Shown in pieces: positions 49,054 to 58,588 of a stretch of DNA of 64,000 bases. The stretch's first letter is position 1; each line of letters starts with the position of its first letter. Under the pieces are notes generated by a model, which made no database searches, was not told where the DNA came from, and saw only the letters and a program-made list of their open reading frames with translations. Source of the DNA: Epiperipatus broadwayi (taxonomy: Eukaryota; Onychophora; Udeonychophora; Euonychophora; Peripatidae); the NCBI GenBank assembly GCA_028023455.1, contig JAQFVV010000030.1:3738501-3802500 (forward strand). Reading direction: 5' to 3'. Made by a program: the position numbers and the translations under genes.

Positions 49054-50142
49054 TTTATCTTTCCAGGATTCAAAACTAAAAATATGATGTACATACGTGC
49101 ACACATATATGCATATATATATAATTAATATTTTAAAAAAATAAACAAAAATTAGAATATAGCAGTAATATATATTTAAACTGAAGCATTTTTGACATAT
49201 TTTGTAGGAACTATTCAGAGATTCTCACTCTCTAGGTAGATTATTAAAGAATTCAAAATTGTATTAACATTTCAATAGATTATTTCATTTGTTAGAAAAC
49301 TGGAATGCTTAACATTCTTTTTCCTGCCTCAGACACAGCAGCAGACAATAATTCCTTTCTTTTCTTAAAACTTTCATGGAATTATTTTTTTAGAAAATAA
49401 TATCTCAAAAATATTGTGTTAAATTATTAAATTTTAATAGCAAATTGTATTTTATATTGGTTACATAATTAATCATGCATCCTATACTTCTTCGTGCTGT
49501 AGTAAATTGACAACTCTAGCCAAAGTAAATGGATTGCTCTCTTTTGAGCTGTAATGTCACTTGACCTTCTAAGGAATTAACCCTTTGATCATTTTTATTT
49601 TTATTAAGTGCATTACGTTAATATTTATTTGTATTCTATGTGGTAATACTTTGCTTTGATGAATTGTTTGAATCTTGGTTTTTTTTTTTTTTGCTATGAT
49701 AACGTAGTGATTATATTGCACATGGAAAAAATTCATTTCCATTTATGGATGCCATGTTCTTCTTGTGCTTTTTTCCAATAAAAAGCTTTTAACATGCATC
49801 TGAAGATGCTCTCACTAACAATGTCTTGTTGCCCATCATAGTGAATAATGTCAATAACCTCTCAAGACAGATTAGGGGATTAGCAGTAGAGACTTAGTAT
49901 GTCATTTCAGACTCTGGTCAGTAAAATCTAAATATTTTAATTTCTTAAATCAAATAATATCTCAAACCTATCAATAGTTTTTCAATTAAATCAATATGTT
50001 AATGAGCCACAAAAAATATAAAATGATAGATCACATATTTAGCCAGATCCCTGATTTTCAAACTATTTGGAACAGACATGCACTGCTCTGCCAACAGACT
50101 CTAAGATAATCTTAATACTGTCTGATAATTGGGAGAAGCACT
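49054..50142. other. AT-rich spacer, nothing recognised
   Basis: A T-run near 49679-49693. No gene. Confidence 0.4.
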
Positions 50143-50765
50143 AAACATCACATGATCACCATCTCTATACTAGCACATAATTGTTGTAAACAAAGGCAAA
50201 ACTCTCCATACAGTAGTGCCACCCTGTGCCAAACAGAGTAATCAATGGATGCCAGAAGGCTTGTGCATAAAATCCCTATCTAGTGCCTACTCATCCAATA
50301 TCCCCAGACTAGTTTCTGGCTTGTGGCCCTCATCATGGTGATCATGTCATGTTTAGTGGTTTAACACCAATCCTGCCTAATAGGATAGTGGTGGCTATGG
50401 TTGTTTAAGAGCCAAAGACACCAAAATGTATGGGTGCTGAATTGAGTTCAGACCCATATGACTATATAAGCTATTGAGCTTAGATTGAAAATATTATTGT
50501 GTTTTCAAGTTCATTCTCATGGTTTTGTAGTAAAGTAGAGTTAAAAGGTGGCTGCTGGAGGGTTGCATTAGATCCTAAGATCTAGGTGCAGTGCTCTCAG
50601 ATCCAAGGCTCCTCACTGATGAAGGCCACAAGCCATAAACTAGTCTGGGGATATTGGATGAGTAGGCACTAGATAAGGATTTTATGCACAAGCCTTCTGG
50701 CATCCATTGATTACTCTGTTTGGCACAGGGTGGCACTACTGTATGGAGAGTTTTGCCTTTGTTTA
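50143..50765. mobile_element. Hammerhead-family repeat, head-to-head composite
   Basis: Order: leader (aacatcacatgatcacc) and left arm in one orientation to about 50328. Then, starting at about 50335, a full unit in the opposite orientation: reversed leader (ggtgatcatgtcatg, gtttagtggtttaac), internal region (taggatagtggtggctatgg, gggttgcattagatcc), ribozyme motif, right arm ending gagttttgccttt. The most complete copy of the internal region in the window. Confidence 0.85.
50601..50659 (+). ncRNA. Hammerhead-like motif with complete two-part stem I
   Basis: Stem I outer ATCCAA (50601-50606) pairs with TTGGAT (50654-50659). An internal loop GGC/TA follows, then stem I inner TCCTCA (50610-50615) with TGGGGA (50646-50651, one G-U). 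CTGATGA is at 50616-50622, stem II GGC-cacaa-GCC, stem III ACTAGT, cleavage triplet GTC ending at 50645. GAAA is changed to TAAA (the invariant G12), which should abolish activity. The unpaired A on either side of stem II is a family-wide feature and unusual for hammerheads. Confidence 0.6.
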
Positions 50766-51511
50766 ATTGGGAGAATGTCTGCTTTTTATGTTATTTTTAT
50801 TTTCTTTGTTCTCTGTGGCATGAAAAATGCATTTATGTTTACCAAAATCTATAAAAGCATTTGAGTATAATCATTTATAAGCTTAAGGCAATAAGAAATT
50901 ATAATCAAAATTTGGTCTCCTTTAGATTAAATATAATCAGACTATAAATGGAACTCTCCCTCTCAGATAGTTAGAGGAACAATGTTTAGTTTTTCTTTTT
51001 TTCCTGAAGAAAAATATTTTATTTTGTCAATATATCTTTATTAAAATCACTGAATATACATAAAAATTACTATGCATTCTCTTTTTTGCTGTCTATTATG
51101 TTTGTTCCTTATATAAACCAATAAACTTATTGTTAACAGATAATAATAATCCCAAAACCCCTATTTTTTTCTACAAGTTTAAAACTGGCATCACAGATTC
51201 TTTATTCCACATTTTTTTTTATCTAGTTTACTTTTATGTTAGATTTCATTGTATATGATTATGTTTTGTTTCTTTGCTTTCTATAAGTCTCTTAGAATTA
51301 CTTATCATGTACTGCATTCTTTTTTCTTTATAGATTGAGGCATTTCTCCATTAGTCTTACCAAATCAACAAAATAATATACAAACATTTTTTTGTCTTTG
51401 TCTGGCAATAAAAATCTTGTTTGTAATGATTCTTTAAAATCATTCTGAGCTTCTGGTATTTTTGTTGTAGTAGATAATTACTACAGTCTTCCTCCCTATA
51501 TTTTTTTTTAA
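50766..51511. other. AT-rich spacer, nothing recognised
   Basis: Spacer between two hammerhead-family loci; no gene. Confidence 0.4.
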
Positions 51512-52032
51512 TTAGGCAAAACTCTCCATACAGAAGTGCCACTCAGTGCAATCCAGAGTAATCAATGAATGCCAGGGGGCTTGTGCATAAAATCCTTATC
51601 TAGTGCCTACTCATCCAATATTCCTATACTAGTTTCTGGCTTATGGCCTTTGTCAGTGAAGAGCCTTGGATCTGAGAGCACTGCACCTAGATCTTAGGAT
51701 CTAATGCAATCCTCCAGCAGCCACCTTTTATCTCCACTTAACTATAAAACTATGAGAATGAAATTGAAAACAATAATATTTTCAATCCAAGCTCATTAGC
51801 CTATATAGTCATATAGGTCTGAACTCAGTTCAGCACCCATAAATTTTGGTGTCTTTGGCTCTTTAACAACAATAGCCACCACTATCCTATTAGGCAGGAT
51901 TGGATTAAACCACTAAATATCACATGATCACTATTTCTCATGCTTGCTCATAACTGTTATTTAACAGGCAAAACTATCATACAGTAGTGCTATTCAGTGC
52001 AAGCCGGAGTAATTAATGGATGCCAGAAGGCT
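51512..52032. mobile_element. Hammerhead-family repeat, directly repeated unit
   Basis: Arm at 51512 (ggcaaaactctccatacag), reversed ribozyme motif (51613-51671), reversed internal region (aggatctaatgcaatcctcc, ccaccactatcctattaggc), leader (aatatcacatgatcac) and, at about 51967, the same arm again in the same orientation (ggcaaaactatcatacag), truncated after gatgccagaaggc. The period is about 452 bp. It abuts the truncated RTE copy. Confidence 0.85.
51613..51671 (-). ncRNA. Hammerhead-like motif, reversed, decayed core
   Basis: On the minus strand the core reads CTGACAA in place of CTGATGA, then GGCcataaGCC, GAAA and ACTAGTA. Loss of the invariant G8 predicts no activity; stem positions otherwise follow the family. 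Confidence 0.5.
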
Positions 52033-54290
52033 GTGATATTTTTTTTAAGTTGGAACAATAAAGGTATTTTTAAAAATCAAGTAAAATAACTTTATGTTTA
52101 TATATTTTTAAAAATTTCATTAAATTTCTATGCTCATTCCTATACTTCAAAACATTTCCTGTATTAAAACCACTTTTAAGTGCAGCTTGTTCTGTTGGTT
52201 GGCTGAAATCCAACCAACAGAACAAACTGTAGACAAGATGTAATTGCATTGGTAAAAAATTTGTATAAAACTGATAAAATACTGATAAGTTTATAATGTC
52301 TAATACCTTTATCACCTTTTTTAAATATTAATATTAATACTGCATTTTTTCAGTCATCTGATACAACTTTATCATTTAGACATTTGATATATAACTTGGT
52401 CAAAAAATTTCCTATTTCTTCACCTTCTTCTTTTAAGATATTTATTATAATTCCATTGTTACCTGGAGTTGTACCCTTTTTCATAAATTTAATTGTATGT
52501 TTCATTTCTTCATCTAAAATTCTGAAAAATTTAGAAGATATAGGAAGTACTTTTTTTTGTTTTTTATTACTATATAATTCTTGATAGAACTCTTCTACAC
52601 ATTTAATGACATCTCTCTTTTCAGTAATAGTTCCATCTTTTTTTCTTATTGCAAAAATAAGTTTCCTATTAATACAAATTGCTGTTTTACACTCTAGAGT
52701 CTTTTATTTTCTTCTACAACTTTCCTTGCTAATTAACAATTATATTTTTGTATATCATTATCAACACTTTTTCAATCCACTTTACAAAATGCAAGATATT
52801 CAGTCCTTCTTAATGCATCATTTTTATATTTTTTTATATTCCTTTTCTTTACAAATTCTCTAATCTAGGTAGAAATTTTACTAGTCAACTGCTGCTTTTT
52901 TCTACCAACTATCTTTGTTGCAGTTTTTAAAAGTGTATCAGTTATTTTCATATTAATTTCATTCAAATCTGAATCATGTTCAAAATCTACTAATACTTGA
53001 AACTTGATTTGCAAGTTTTAATTTAAATTCATTAGAATATTTCTGAAGATTAGGAATATCAACTGTAAATATTGTTTTTTTTTTAATAATTTTTGTCTTT
53101 CTATTTTTGCATTAACATGTATCTTACATCTCACTAATTGATAATCACTTCCTGGTTTAAATTTATTAAGAACATTTTGTTAATCAAAATGTAATTCCAT
53201 TTTGCTGTATCTTCTTATGGTTGCTTTCATGTCCATGTCCGTTTAACTTTTTTTTAAAAAAAAAAAATTATATAAACTTGTGTTTTTTCTGCAAACTCAA
53301 CAAGTCTATGTCCTGTCTCATTTCTATCACCATAAACTATTTTATCTACAGCACTTTCAGTTTTCAACTGTTTACCAACTCTAGCATTAAAGTTTCACAC
53401 AACAATTTTAAAATGTTGTTTAATCTGATCAAAAGTCATTTGTACATCCATATAAAACTCTTCTACTACTTGTTGGGGCATAAATCTGGATTATCTACAT
53501 TTGGTATCTGCCATTAAGTTGAATTATTAATCTTGACACTCTGTCCAAACACCATCAATCTCTATAATATTGTTCTTCCACTTTTTATTCATAATGAATC
53601 CTACCCCACCTGTACTTCCAATATTTGTGTCTTTGTAGTATAGTACATATCCACTTTTTAAATCAATTGTCTTTTCACCTTTTCTTCTAACTTCACAAAG
53701 TCCAATAATGTCACATTTAATAGGAGACAGTTTTTCTTCCCATTTTTGAAATTTTCCTTCATTTGAAAGTAATCTACAGTTGGAAGTATCTAAATAATGT
53801 CATCATCTAATGGCAACCTGGGTCTGCAATCAGGGGATTCTTAGCACCCTCCACCTACAGCCACCAACTGCTCCCTTGACTAGTGACTTTACAGCCTCTT
53901 GGGAATTAGGGTCAAAGCCTGTTATAATTGTAAATACTTATTTATTTTTTTATTCACCCACATATCTATTAATACTGACTTCAAGAAAACCCCACTGACA
54001 TTTCATTAAAGAGCTATTGGCAACTGAAAATAAGGATCATAGTCTTTCTTGATCTTGAAGTCAGAGATAAAAAGCCAATAAACTCATCACACTGGCTAAT
54101 GTGTGTTGGTGAGTAATTCATCCATGTTTGTATATTATATAAATAATCACATAATAATAACAGCTGCAACAACAAGAACATATGGAGTGGACATTATGAA
54201 ATTTGACCTGCTCAGTTCCTGTAAGGCCTCCAAGAAAAATCAAAGGGTTCTCTTTCAGTTGTCAACAAACTCCTTCCTTCAGCCATTTAG
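52033..54290 (-). pseudogene. RTE-type LINE, 5' UTR to mid reverse transcriptase
   Basis: Read on the minus strand, the 5' UTR (54290 to about 53760) matches that of the copy at 20385: cagctgcaacaacaagaac, catatggagtgg, and agtcactagtcaag. Endonuclease residues follow (RLIIQLNGRYQM near 53525; VYGDRNETGHRLVEFAE near 53310). Reverse transcriptase blocks are RILDEEMKHTIKFMKKG near 52500, PGNNGIIINILKEEGEE near 52440, ISILSVLYKF near 52270, and QPTEQAALKSGFNTGNV near 52160. The copy ends near 52075, before the catalytic block. A hammerhead-family repeat lies beside the break. Many stops and frameshifts make it dead. A decayed M at 54103 in the opposite direction starts only an overlapping frame. 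Confidence 0.8.
52187..52225. repeat. Perfect 16-bp hairpin inside the RTE remnant
   Basis: ttgttctgttggttgg, a 7-base loop ctgaaat, then ccaaccaacagaacaa. Falls in the reverse transcriptase region, where the other RTE copies have no such palindrome. Confidence 0.9.
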
Positions 54291-54425
54291 CACATATAAC
54301 CCAGTAAAAAAATTTATCATAGTGACAATTAAAAATGATAACTTACGATTTTCAATGCTAGCTTGGCATTGTTCCATTCACACAACTGTAATAAGCTTCC
54401 CTTTGTATTGTGGTATTTTTACAAA

Positions 54426-54521
54426 TTTTTTTTATATGTCAAAGCGTTGACCGGGAAGCGAACCCAAGCCAGCTACTTGGAAGGCAACTATGTTAACCAT
54501 TAGGCCACCAACGCTTGACAA
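54426..54521 (-). mobile_element. tRNA-Gly(UCC)-derived SINE with TSD
   Basis: Direct repeats tatttttacaa at 54414-54425 (approximately) and 54522-54532. On the minus strand: GCGTTGGTGGCCTAATGG, then TTGCCTTCCAAGTAGC (UCC anticodon position), the B-box GGGTTCGCTTCCCGG and GTCAACGC. The acceptor ends GCGTTG and CAACGC pair, so the tRNA-Gly fold is preserved. The tail is a T-run at the left. Confidence 0.9.
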
Positions 54522-54532
54522 TATTTTTACAA

Positions 54533-54987
54533 TTTTTCTGCGATATTATATACTCAATGCCTCAACAACATCTTATTTTCTTTTTTGACTATTAATCACT
54601 TTAAAGTGAGCTGACTTCATAGTTATATCCTTTTATATACTCATGCAACAATCTATGCTATCCTGAAATTAAAAACAAGCTCTGTATTTTCTGAAAAAAA
54701 TATTTAAATTATTTTGCAATTTTTTATTTTGCTTTTCAATCAATTAGCAAACTTGATTAAAAAATTGGACACACAAAAACAATTTAATTTAAAATTACTT
54801 TTTCCTTTTTCTTTTTTAAAAATAAAAAATTTTTAAATCTTCAATTATATTTTACAAAATTAGAAGCTTAATTTCTAAAGTTACTGGTATTTATAAAATT
54901 AATTAATAAAATAAACAAACATTTTCTTTACAATAAAAAAATTCAATTGTTTCTAATTTTTAATACCATCTGGCTTCCAATAAATTG
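54533..54987. other. AT-rich spacer, nothing recognised
   Basis: Spacer between SINEs; no gene. Confidence 0.4.
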
Positions 54988-54997
54988 TACTTCAAAT

Positions 54998-55103
54998 TCT
55001 TTTCCCCTCATGTGTCATAGCATCAGCCGGGAAGCGAACCCGGTAACTCGAGACAACTGCTTGTAAGGCTACGTCGCTGACCTCTCGACCACCAATGCCT
55101 GAC
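54998..55103 (-). mobile_element. tRNA-related SINE with 10-bp TSD
   Basis: Exact repeats tacttcaaat at 54988-54997 and 55104-55113. Common subfamily, reversed: caggcattggtggtcgag, ttacaagcagttgtctcg, ccgggttcgcttcccggc. Tail is a short T/C run at the left. Confidence 0.9.
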
Positions 55104-55334
55104 TACTTCAAATATTTTTTTACAACTAAATGTAATAGAATTAGAGCATAGTCCTCTCTATATTGACAACTATTAATTCAGTATAGTCGATTATTTTATT
55201 TCTTTACTAAATTGAAGTGCTAAATGGCCATTAAAATGTATTGCCGCCATTTCCATAATGTATCAATATATGTATACATTATTTTTCCCTCTTTACGCTT
55301 TTTTCCAACTTGGTTAAACTATCTAACTTTACTT

Positions 55335-55444
55335 CTTTTTTTTTTAAATGTCATAGCATCGGCCGGGACGCGAACCCGCAACCCGGGCAACTGCCTGCTA
55401 GTGCAAGGCAGTCGCGCTGACCTCTCGACTACCAATGCAAGACG
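55335..55444 (-). mobile_element. tRNA-related SINE with 13-bp TSD
   Basis: Exact repeats tctaactttactt at 55322-55334 and 55445-55457. Minus-strand body: ttgcattggtagtcgagag, gactgccttgcactagcagg, cgggttcgcgtcccggcc, with a T-run tail. The anticodon loop and arm differ from the other copies (cctgcta..tgcaagg), making it an intermediate or independent subfamily. Confidence 0.85.
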
Positions 55445-55457
55445 TCTAACTTTACTT

Positions 55458-55827
55458 TTCTTACAATTCTGTAATTAATACAGCTCGTATAACCCTACTG
55501 TTATAAGTTATATACAGATTTAGCAATACGAAGAAGTCCAAAATGAAATCTAAATAAAAATATTAACTTTTTAATATTAACCCAAGATATTTAAATTTTG
55601 TATAATTTGTATCTCATACTTATTTAATATCAAGTCTTTATTCGTGCAGGTTATTTCATATCAATCCTTATTTTCTTTTTATATCTCAGCCATTATATTG
55701 GAATATATCTGCGATTGCATTCTGTGGTTCGTTATTAAATACCAAATATTAATATTAATAATACTATTTTTTTAATTGAAGAAAAAATAATAAACATATT
55801 TGATTAACAGAATACCTAAGTCATCGA
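55458..55827. other. AT-rich spacer, nothing recognised
   Basis: Nothing seen. Confidence 0.4.
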
Positions 55828-55842
55828 TTAATAAACAACTTT

Positions 55843-55910
55843 ATCTTGGATTGTCCCCATCCCCAGTCAGTTTCGACCTATGGGACTCTTCAGTGAGGAG
55901 TTGGGACACT
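55843..55910 (-). ncRNA. Short hammerhead-like insertion flanked by a 14-bp direct repeat
   Basis: About 68 bp sit between two copies of ttaataaacaactt (55828-55841 and 55911-55924). On the minus strand the insertion reads: TGTCCC, internal-loop bases, TCCTCA, CTGAAGA (core with A at the variable position 7), stem II GTCC-cata-GGTC (one U-U mismatch), GAAA, CTGAC, TGGGGA, then GGGACA. Stem I outer (TGTCCC/GGGACA) pairs perfectly and the inner part (TCCTCA/TGGGGA) pairs with one G-U. Stem III and the cleavage triplet are not canonical (GAC where NUH is expected), so this copy may be inactive. Its stem II and stem I outer sequences differ from the 452-bp family, so it is a separate lineage. Confidence 0.6.
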
Positions 55911-55924
55911 TTAATAAACAACTT

Positions 55925-57003
55925 GACTGCTATAAGTAGAAAAACATTTATTTCTGCAAATCAAATTGAAAAAAAAAATAATTCTAAAAACCCACGAAAT
56001 CAAAAATTTCTAATATTCCGACACTTTAAGATTAGTCATTATGGCAAAGAATTTTACATATAAATAACAATTTCTATATGTACTCACTTATAAAAAATGA
56101 ATTATTGAAAAATTAAATAAAGTGGGTATGTGTTACGTGAATACTTGTAATACATATTAATTTTCAACTGTATTCAAAATATGAATCGAAATTTTGCAAT
56201 TCTATATTAAATATTTGCCTTCAAAATAAAAGAATAGTACAAAAAAAAGTCTATATTTTTTTATATTTTTATGTCAAACATTATGGTGAAGCAATATATG
56301 CATAGATTACAATTTATGCATAGAAACTTATTTTTAAAAAAGACAAATAGTTAACGAATAATATCTATTAAATATTATTGAATTTCAACTGTGTATGAAA
56401 TATAAAAGCAAAAAGATTCAATTTGTTTTCAATGTTTATTCTTAAAAAATAAACTGAGCACTGATTATATATATATGGGAGATGGTTATCTGGACCAATT
56501 GATGAGTGCTTGTTTAGCACGAAATAAGTATATTGGTGAATATTTATCTTTTCTGCATATGTGCGATCATGTATATCAGTGGTATGAGATAATGTGGATA
56601 GTGAAGTGGCTTGAAAGTCTGAGTTCAAATCCCTTATATTTAAAAAACAACAATGTAAAAATAATATGATAAAATATCTAATACTTGGTTACTTTTACAT
56701 CTAGAATTATAGTTTACATAAAAAAATCTCATTTATGAAAAAGAGAATGAATTCTGTCGTTTCTTTACCATTTATTGATATGTAAATGTGATTTGTTCGT
56801 AGCTTATAGGGGAAATGATTTATTTCCATTTGGATTTCATATATGTTAATGTATATTTGATGTTTGCATTTATGAAAAAGTGGAATTGCTAAAAAATTAG
56901 TCAATGCATATATTACTTATTTTCAGCTGTGTACAGGATATAAAGGTATAAAGATTGCATTTCTATGTTAAATGTTTATTCTCTAAAAACATAAAAAATA
57001 TGA
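55925..57003. repeat. AT-rich region with three diverged direct repeats
   Basis: Segments at about 56158-56235, 56378-56455 and 56920-57000 share a layout of 'ttcaactgtgt..aaatataaa.g..aaagatt.aattt', then tttattct..aaaataaa. The second and third flank SINE-like copies of the second family. Confidence 0.5.
56468..56640 (+). mobile_element. Second SINE-like family, copy 2
   Basis: gagatggttatctggacc, 'gatgagtgcttgtttagca', 'atatgtgcgatcatgtat', then an A-box-like atcagtggtatgag and the B-box-like ctgagttcaaatccc, ending in tatattt and A's. The pairing of an A-like and a B-like box about 50 bp apart suggests a polymerase III, tRNA-related origin. Confidence 0.6.
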
Positions 57004-57170
57004 AATATATGGGATTCAAACTCAGACTTTCAATGCTGCTTAACTCTCCATGCCATCTCATACTGCTGACCCACCTGATCACACACATGTTGAAAAGACC
57101 AATCATCACCAATATACATATTTCATGCTAAACCAGCAGTCATCAGTTGGTCCAGATTACCATCTTCACA
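57004..57170 (-). mobile_element. Second SINE-like family, copy 3, reversed
   Basis: Minus strand of copy 2: starts gggattcaaactcagactt (B-box reversed), then 'catactgctgacccacc' (A-box reversed), 'atttcatgctaaaccagc' and 'atcagttggtccagat'. Best-preserved A-box of the family. Confidence 0.65.
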
Positions 57171-58099
57171 CATATATACAATCAGTGCTCAGCGTTATAC
57201 TAAGATAGTCAATCTTCATACTTTAATGAACGGGCTTCATACTACTCCAACTCACAATTTTTCAGCCATTCATTTTATTGAAAATCTGATGATAAAACAT
57301 TCGAAGCCCATGTTAGAAAATATGAAAGTAAATCATTTAATAACTTGTTACTTTTAAATTATTATGCATATCTGGATACCCCAGAATATAACTGCTGTGA
57401 AACTTTTCATATCACATTTTTTGTTTCACATAAAGTGCAGTGTTTCTTTACAATCAAGTAAATATATATAATTAATTTAAATCAATTTTTTAATTTTGTT
57501 TAATTAATACTTTTAAACAATATTAACTAATAAATTTTCAATTTCATTCATATTTATCTATATAAATAAAAGTAATTATGCGTGTGTGTGTGTGTGTGAG
57601 CATTGTAACAGCATCTGGAATATAAATTTTAAAAAATAAAACTGCTTCTTCCAAATGCAAAGTTAATAATGTTAGCCATTTTTCCAAGACTAAAATGATT
57701 AATCACTTATTTCAATTGACCTTTTGCTAAAATTTCTGTATACACTCTAAACTATTCTATATATTACTATTCATATTTTTACTAAATATGTATCAAGCAA
57801 TATGAATGTATTTTTAGCAGTTTTAAGAAAACAAGTAATCCTAGCACGATTTTTTTCTCTTAAAAATTTTGTGAATTGATGATTCATTTTTAATAAATAT
57901 CAGACCAACCTCAGTATATTTTCGGTTAAATGTAAATTAATTTAACACACACACACACATATATATATACTTCAAAAAATTATTACTTTATTACTTTATG
58001 GTTTAAAGCTATTTTAACTAAAGTTTTAATTTCACATCAAATTAGCAAAACACCATCATGAGAAAAATTGATGATGTAATCCCAACAATATGCCTAAAT
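57171..58099. other. AT-rich spacer, (GT)n and (AC)n runs
   Basis: A (TG)n run at about 57580-57598 preceded by atctatataaataaaa, a form seen at some Helitron-like 5' ends but too weak to call. An (AC)n/(AT)n tract lies at about 57944-57969. Confidence 0.3.
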
Positions 58100-58242
58100 A
58101 CATAAATCACTATTTTTTATGCTTGATCTTAACTGTTATTAAAACAGGCAAAACTCTCTATACCTATTGCCACTCAGTGCAAGCCAGAGTAATCAATGGA
58201 TGCCAGAAGGCTAGTGCATAAAATCCCCATCTAGTGCCTACT

Positions 58243-58297
58243 CATCCAATATCCCCAGACTAGTTTCTGGCTTGTGGCCTTTGTCAGTGCGGAGCCT
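58243..58297 (-). ncRNA. Hammerhead-like motif, reversed, core mutated
   Basis: On the minus strand: ctccgca, CTGACAA (G8 lost), GGCcacaaGCC, GAAA, ACTAGTC, tgggga, tattggat. Same G8 change as the copy at 51613-51671. Confidence 0.5.
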
Positions 58298-58343
58298 TAG
58301 ATCTGACAGCACTGCACCTGAGATCTAGGTGCAGTGCTCTCAG

Positions 58344-58402
58344 ATCCAAGGCCCTCACTGATGAAGGTCACAAGCCAGAAACTAGTCTGGGGATATCAGA
58401 TG
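58344..58402 (+). ncRNA. Hammerhead-like motif, core intact
   Basis: CTGATGA at 58358-58364, stem II GGT-cacaa-GCC, GAAA at 58378-58381, stem III ACTAGT and cleavage triplet GTC ending at 58387. Stem I inner pairs CCTCA with TGGGG (one G-U); the outer part is eroded (tcagat for ttggat). Best candidate in the window for residual self-cleavage. Confidence 0.6.
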
Positions 58403-58439
58403 AGTAGGCACTAGATGGAGATTTTGCACTGCTCTCAGA

Positions 58440-58500
58440 TCCAAAGCTCCTCACTGATGAAGGCCACAAGCCAAAAACTAGTCTGAGGATATTGGATGAG
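58440..58500 (+). ncRNA. Hammerhead-like motif, tandem neighbour, G12 lost
   Basis: CTGATGA at 58454-58460, GGCcacaaGCC, then AAAA where GAAA is expected, ACTAGTC ending at 58483, and TGAGGA fully complementary to TCCTCA. The outer helix ATCCAA/TTGGAT is present. Confidence 0.55.
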
Positions 58501-58588
58501 TAGGCACTAGGTGGGGATTTAGGTATCGATTGATTACTTTGGCATGCACCGAGTGGCACTACTGTATAGAGAGTTTTGCCTGCTTTAA

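Larger units (their letters stand above)
58100..58588. mobile_element. Hammerhead-family repeat with three ribozyme motifs
   Basis: Leader remnant, left-arm start tgttattaaaacaggc, left arm with a reversed motif (about 58243-58297), then two direct copies of the motif segment 96 bp apart (CTGATGA at 58358 and 58454), then the right arm ending gagttttgcctgcttt. The minus-strand 63-codon frame at 58368-58559 shows the duplication as a repeated protein word and is not a gene. Confidence 0.85.

Noticed and set aside
54426-54521. A functional tRNA-Gly gene
   Set aside because: The cloverleaf is largely preserved, but it has gtcaagc-type 5' flank shared with SINEs, a poly-T tail side and TSDs; it is a SINE, not a tRNA gene.
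55800-56063. 87-codon plus frame with the word INKQL repeated
   Set aside because: It crosses the 68-bp insertion and its direct repeats; the repeated word is the TSD translated.
58368-58559. 63-codon minus frame with an internally repeated protein word
   Set aside because: The repetition is the tandem duplication of the hammerhead-like segment; GC composition and strand offer no coding support.
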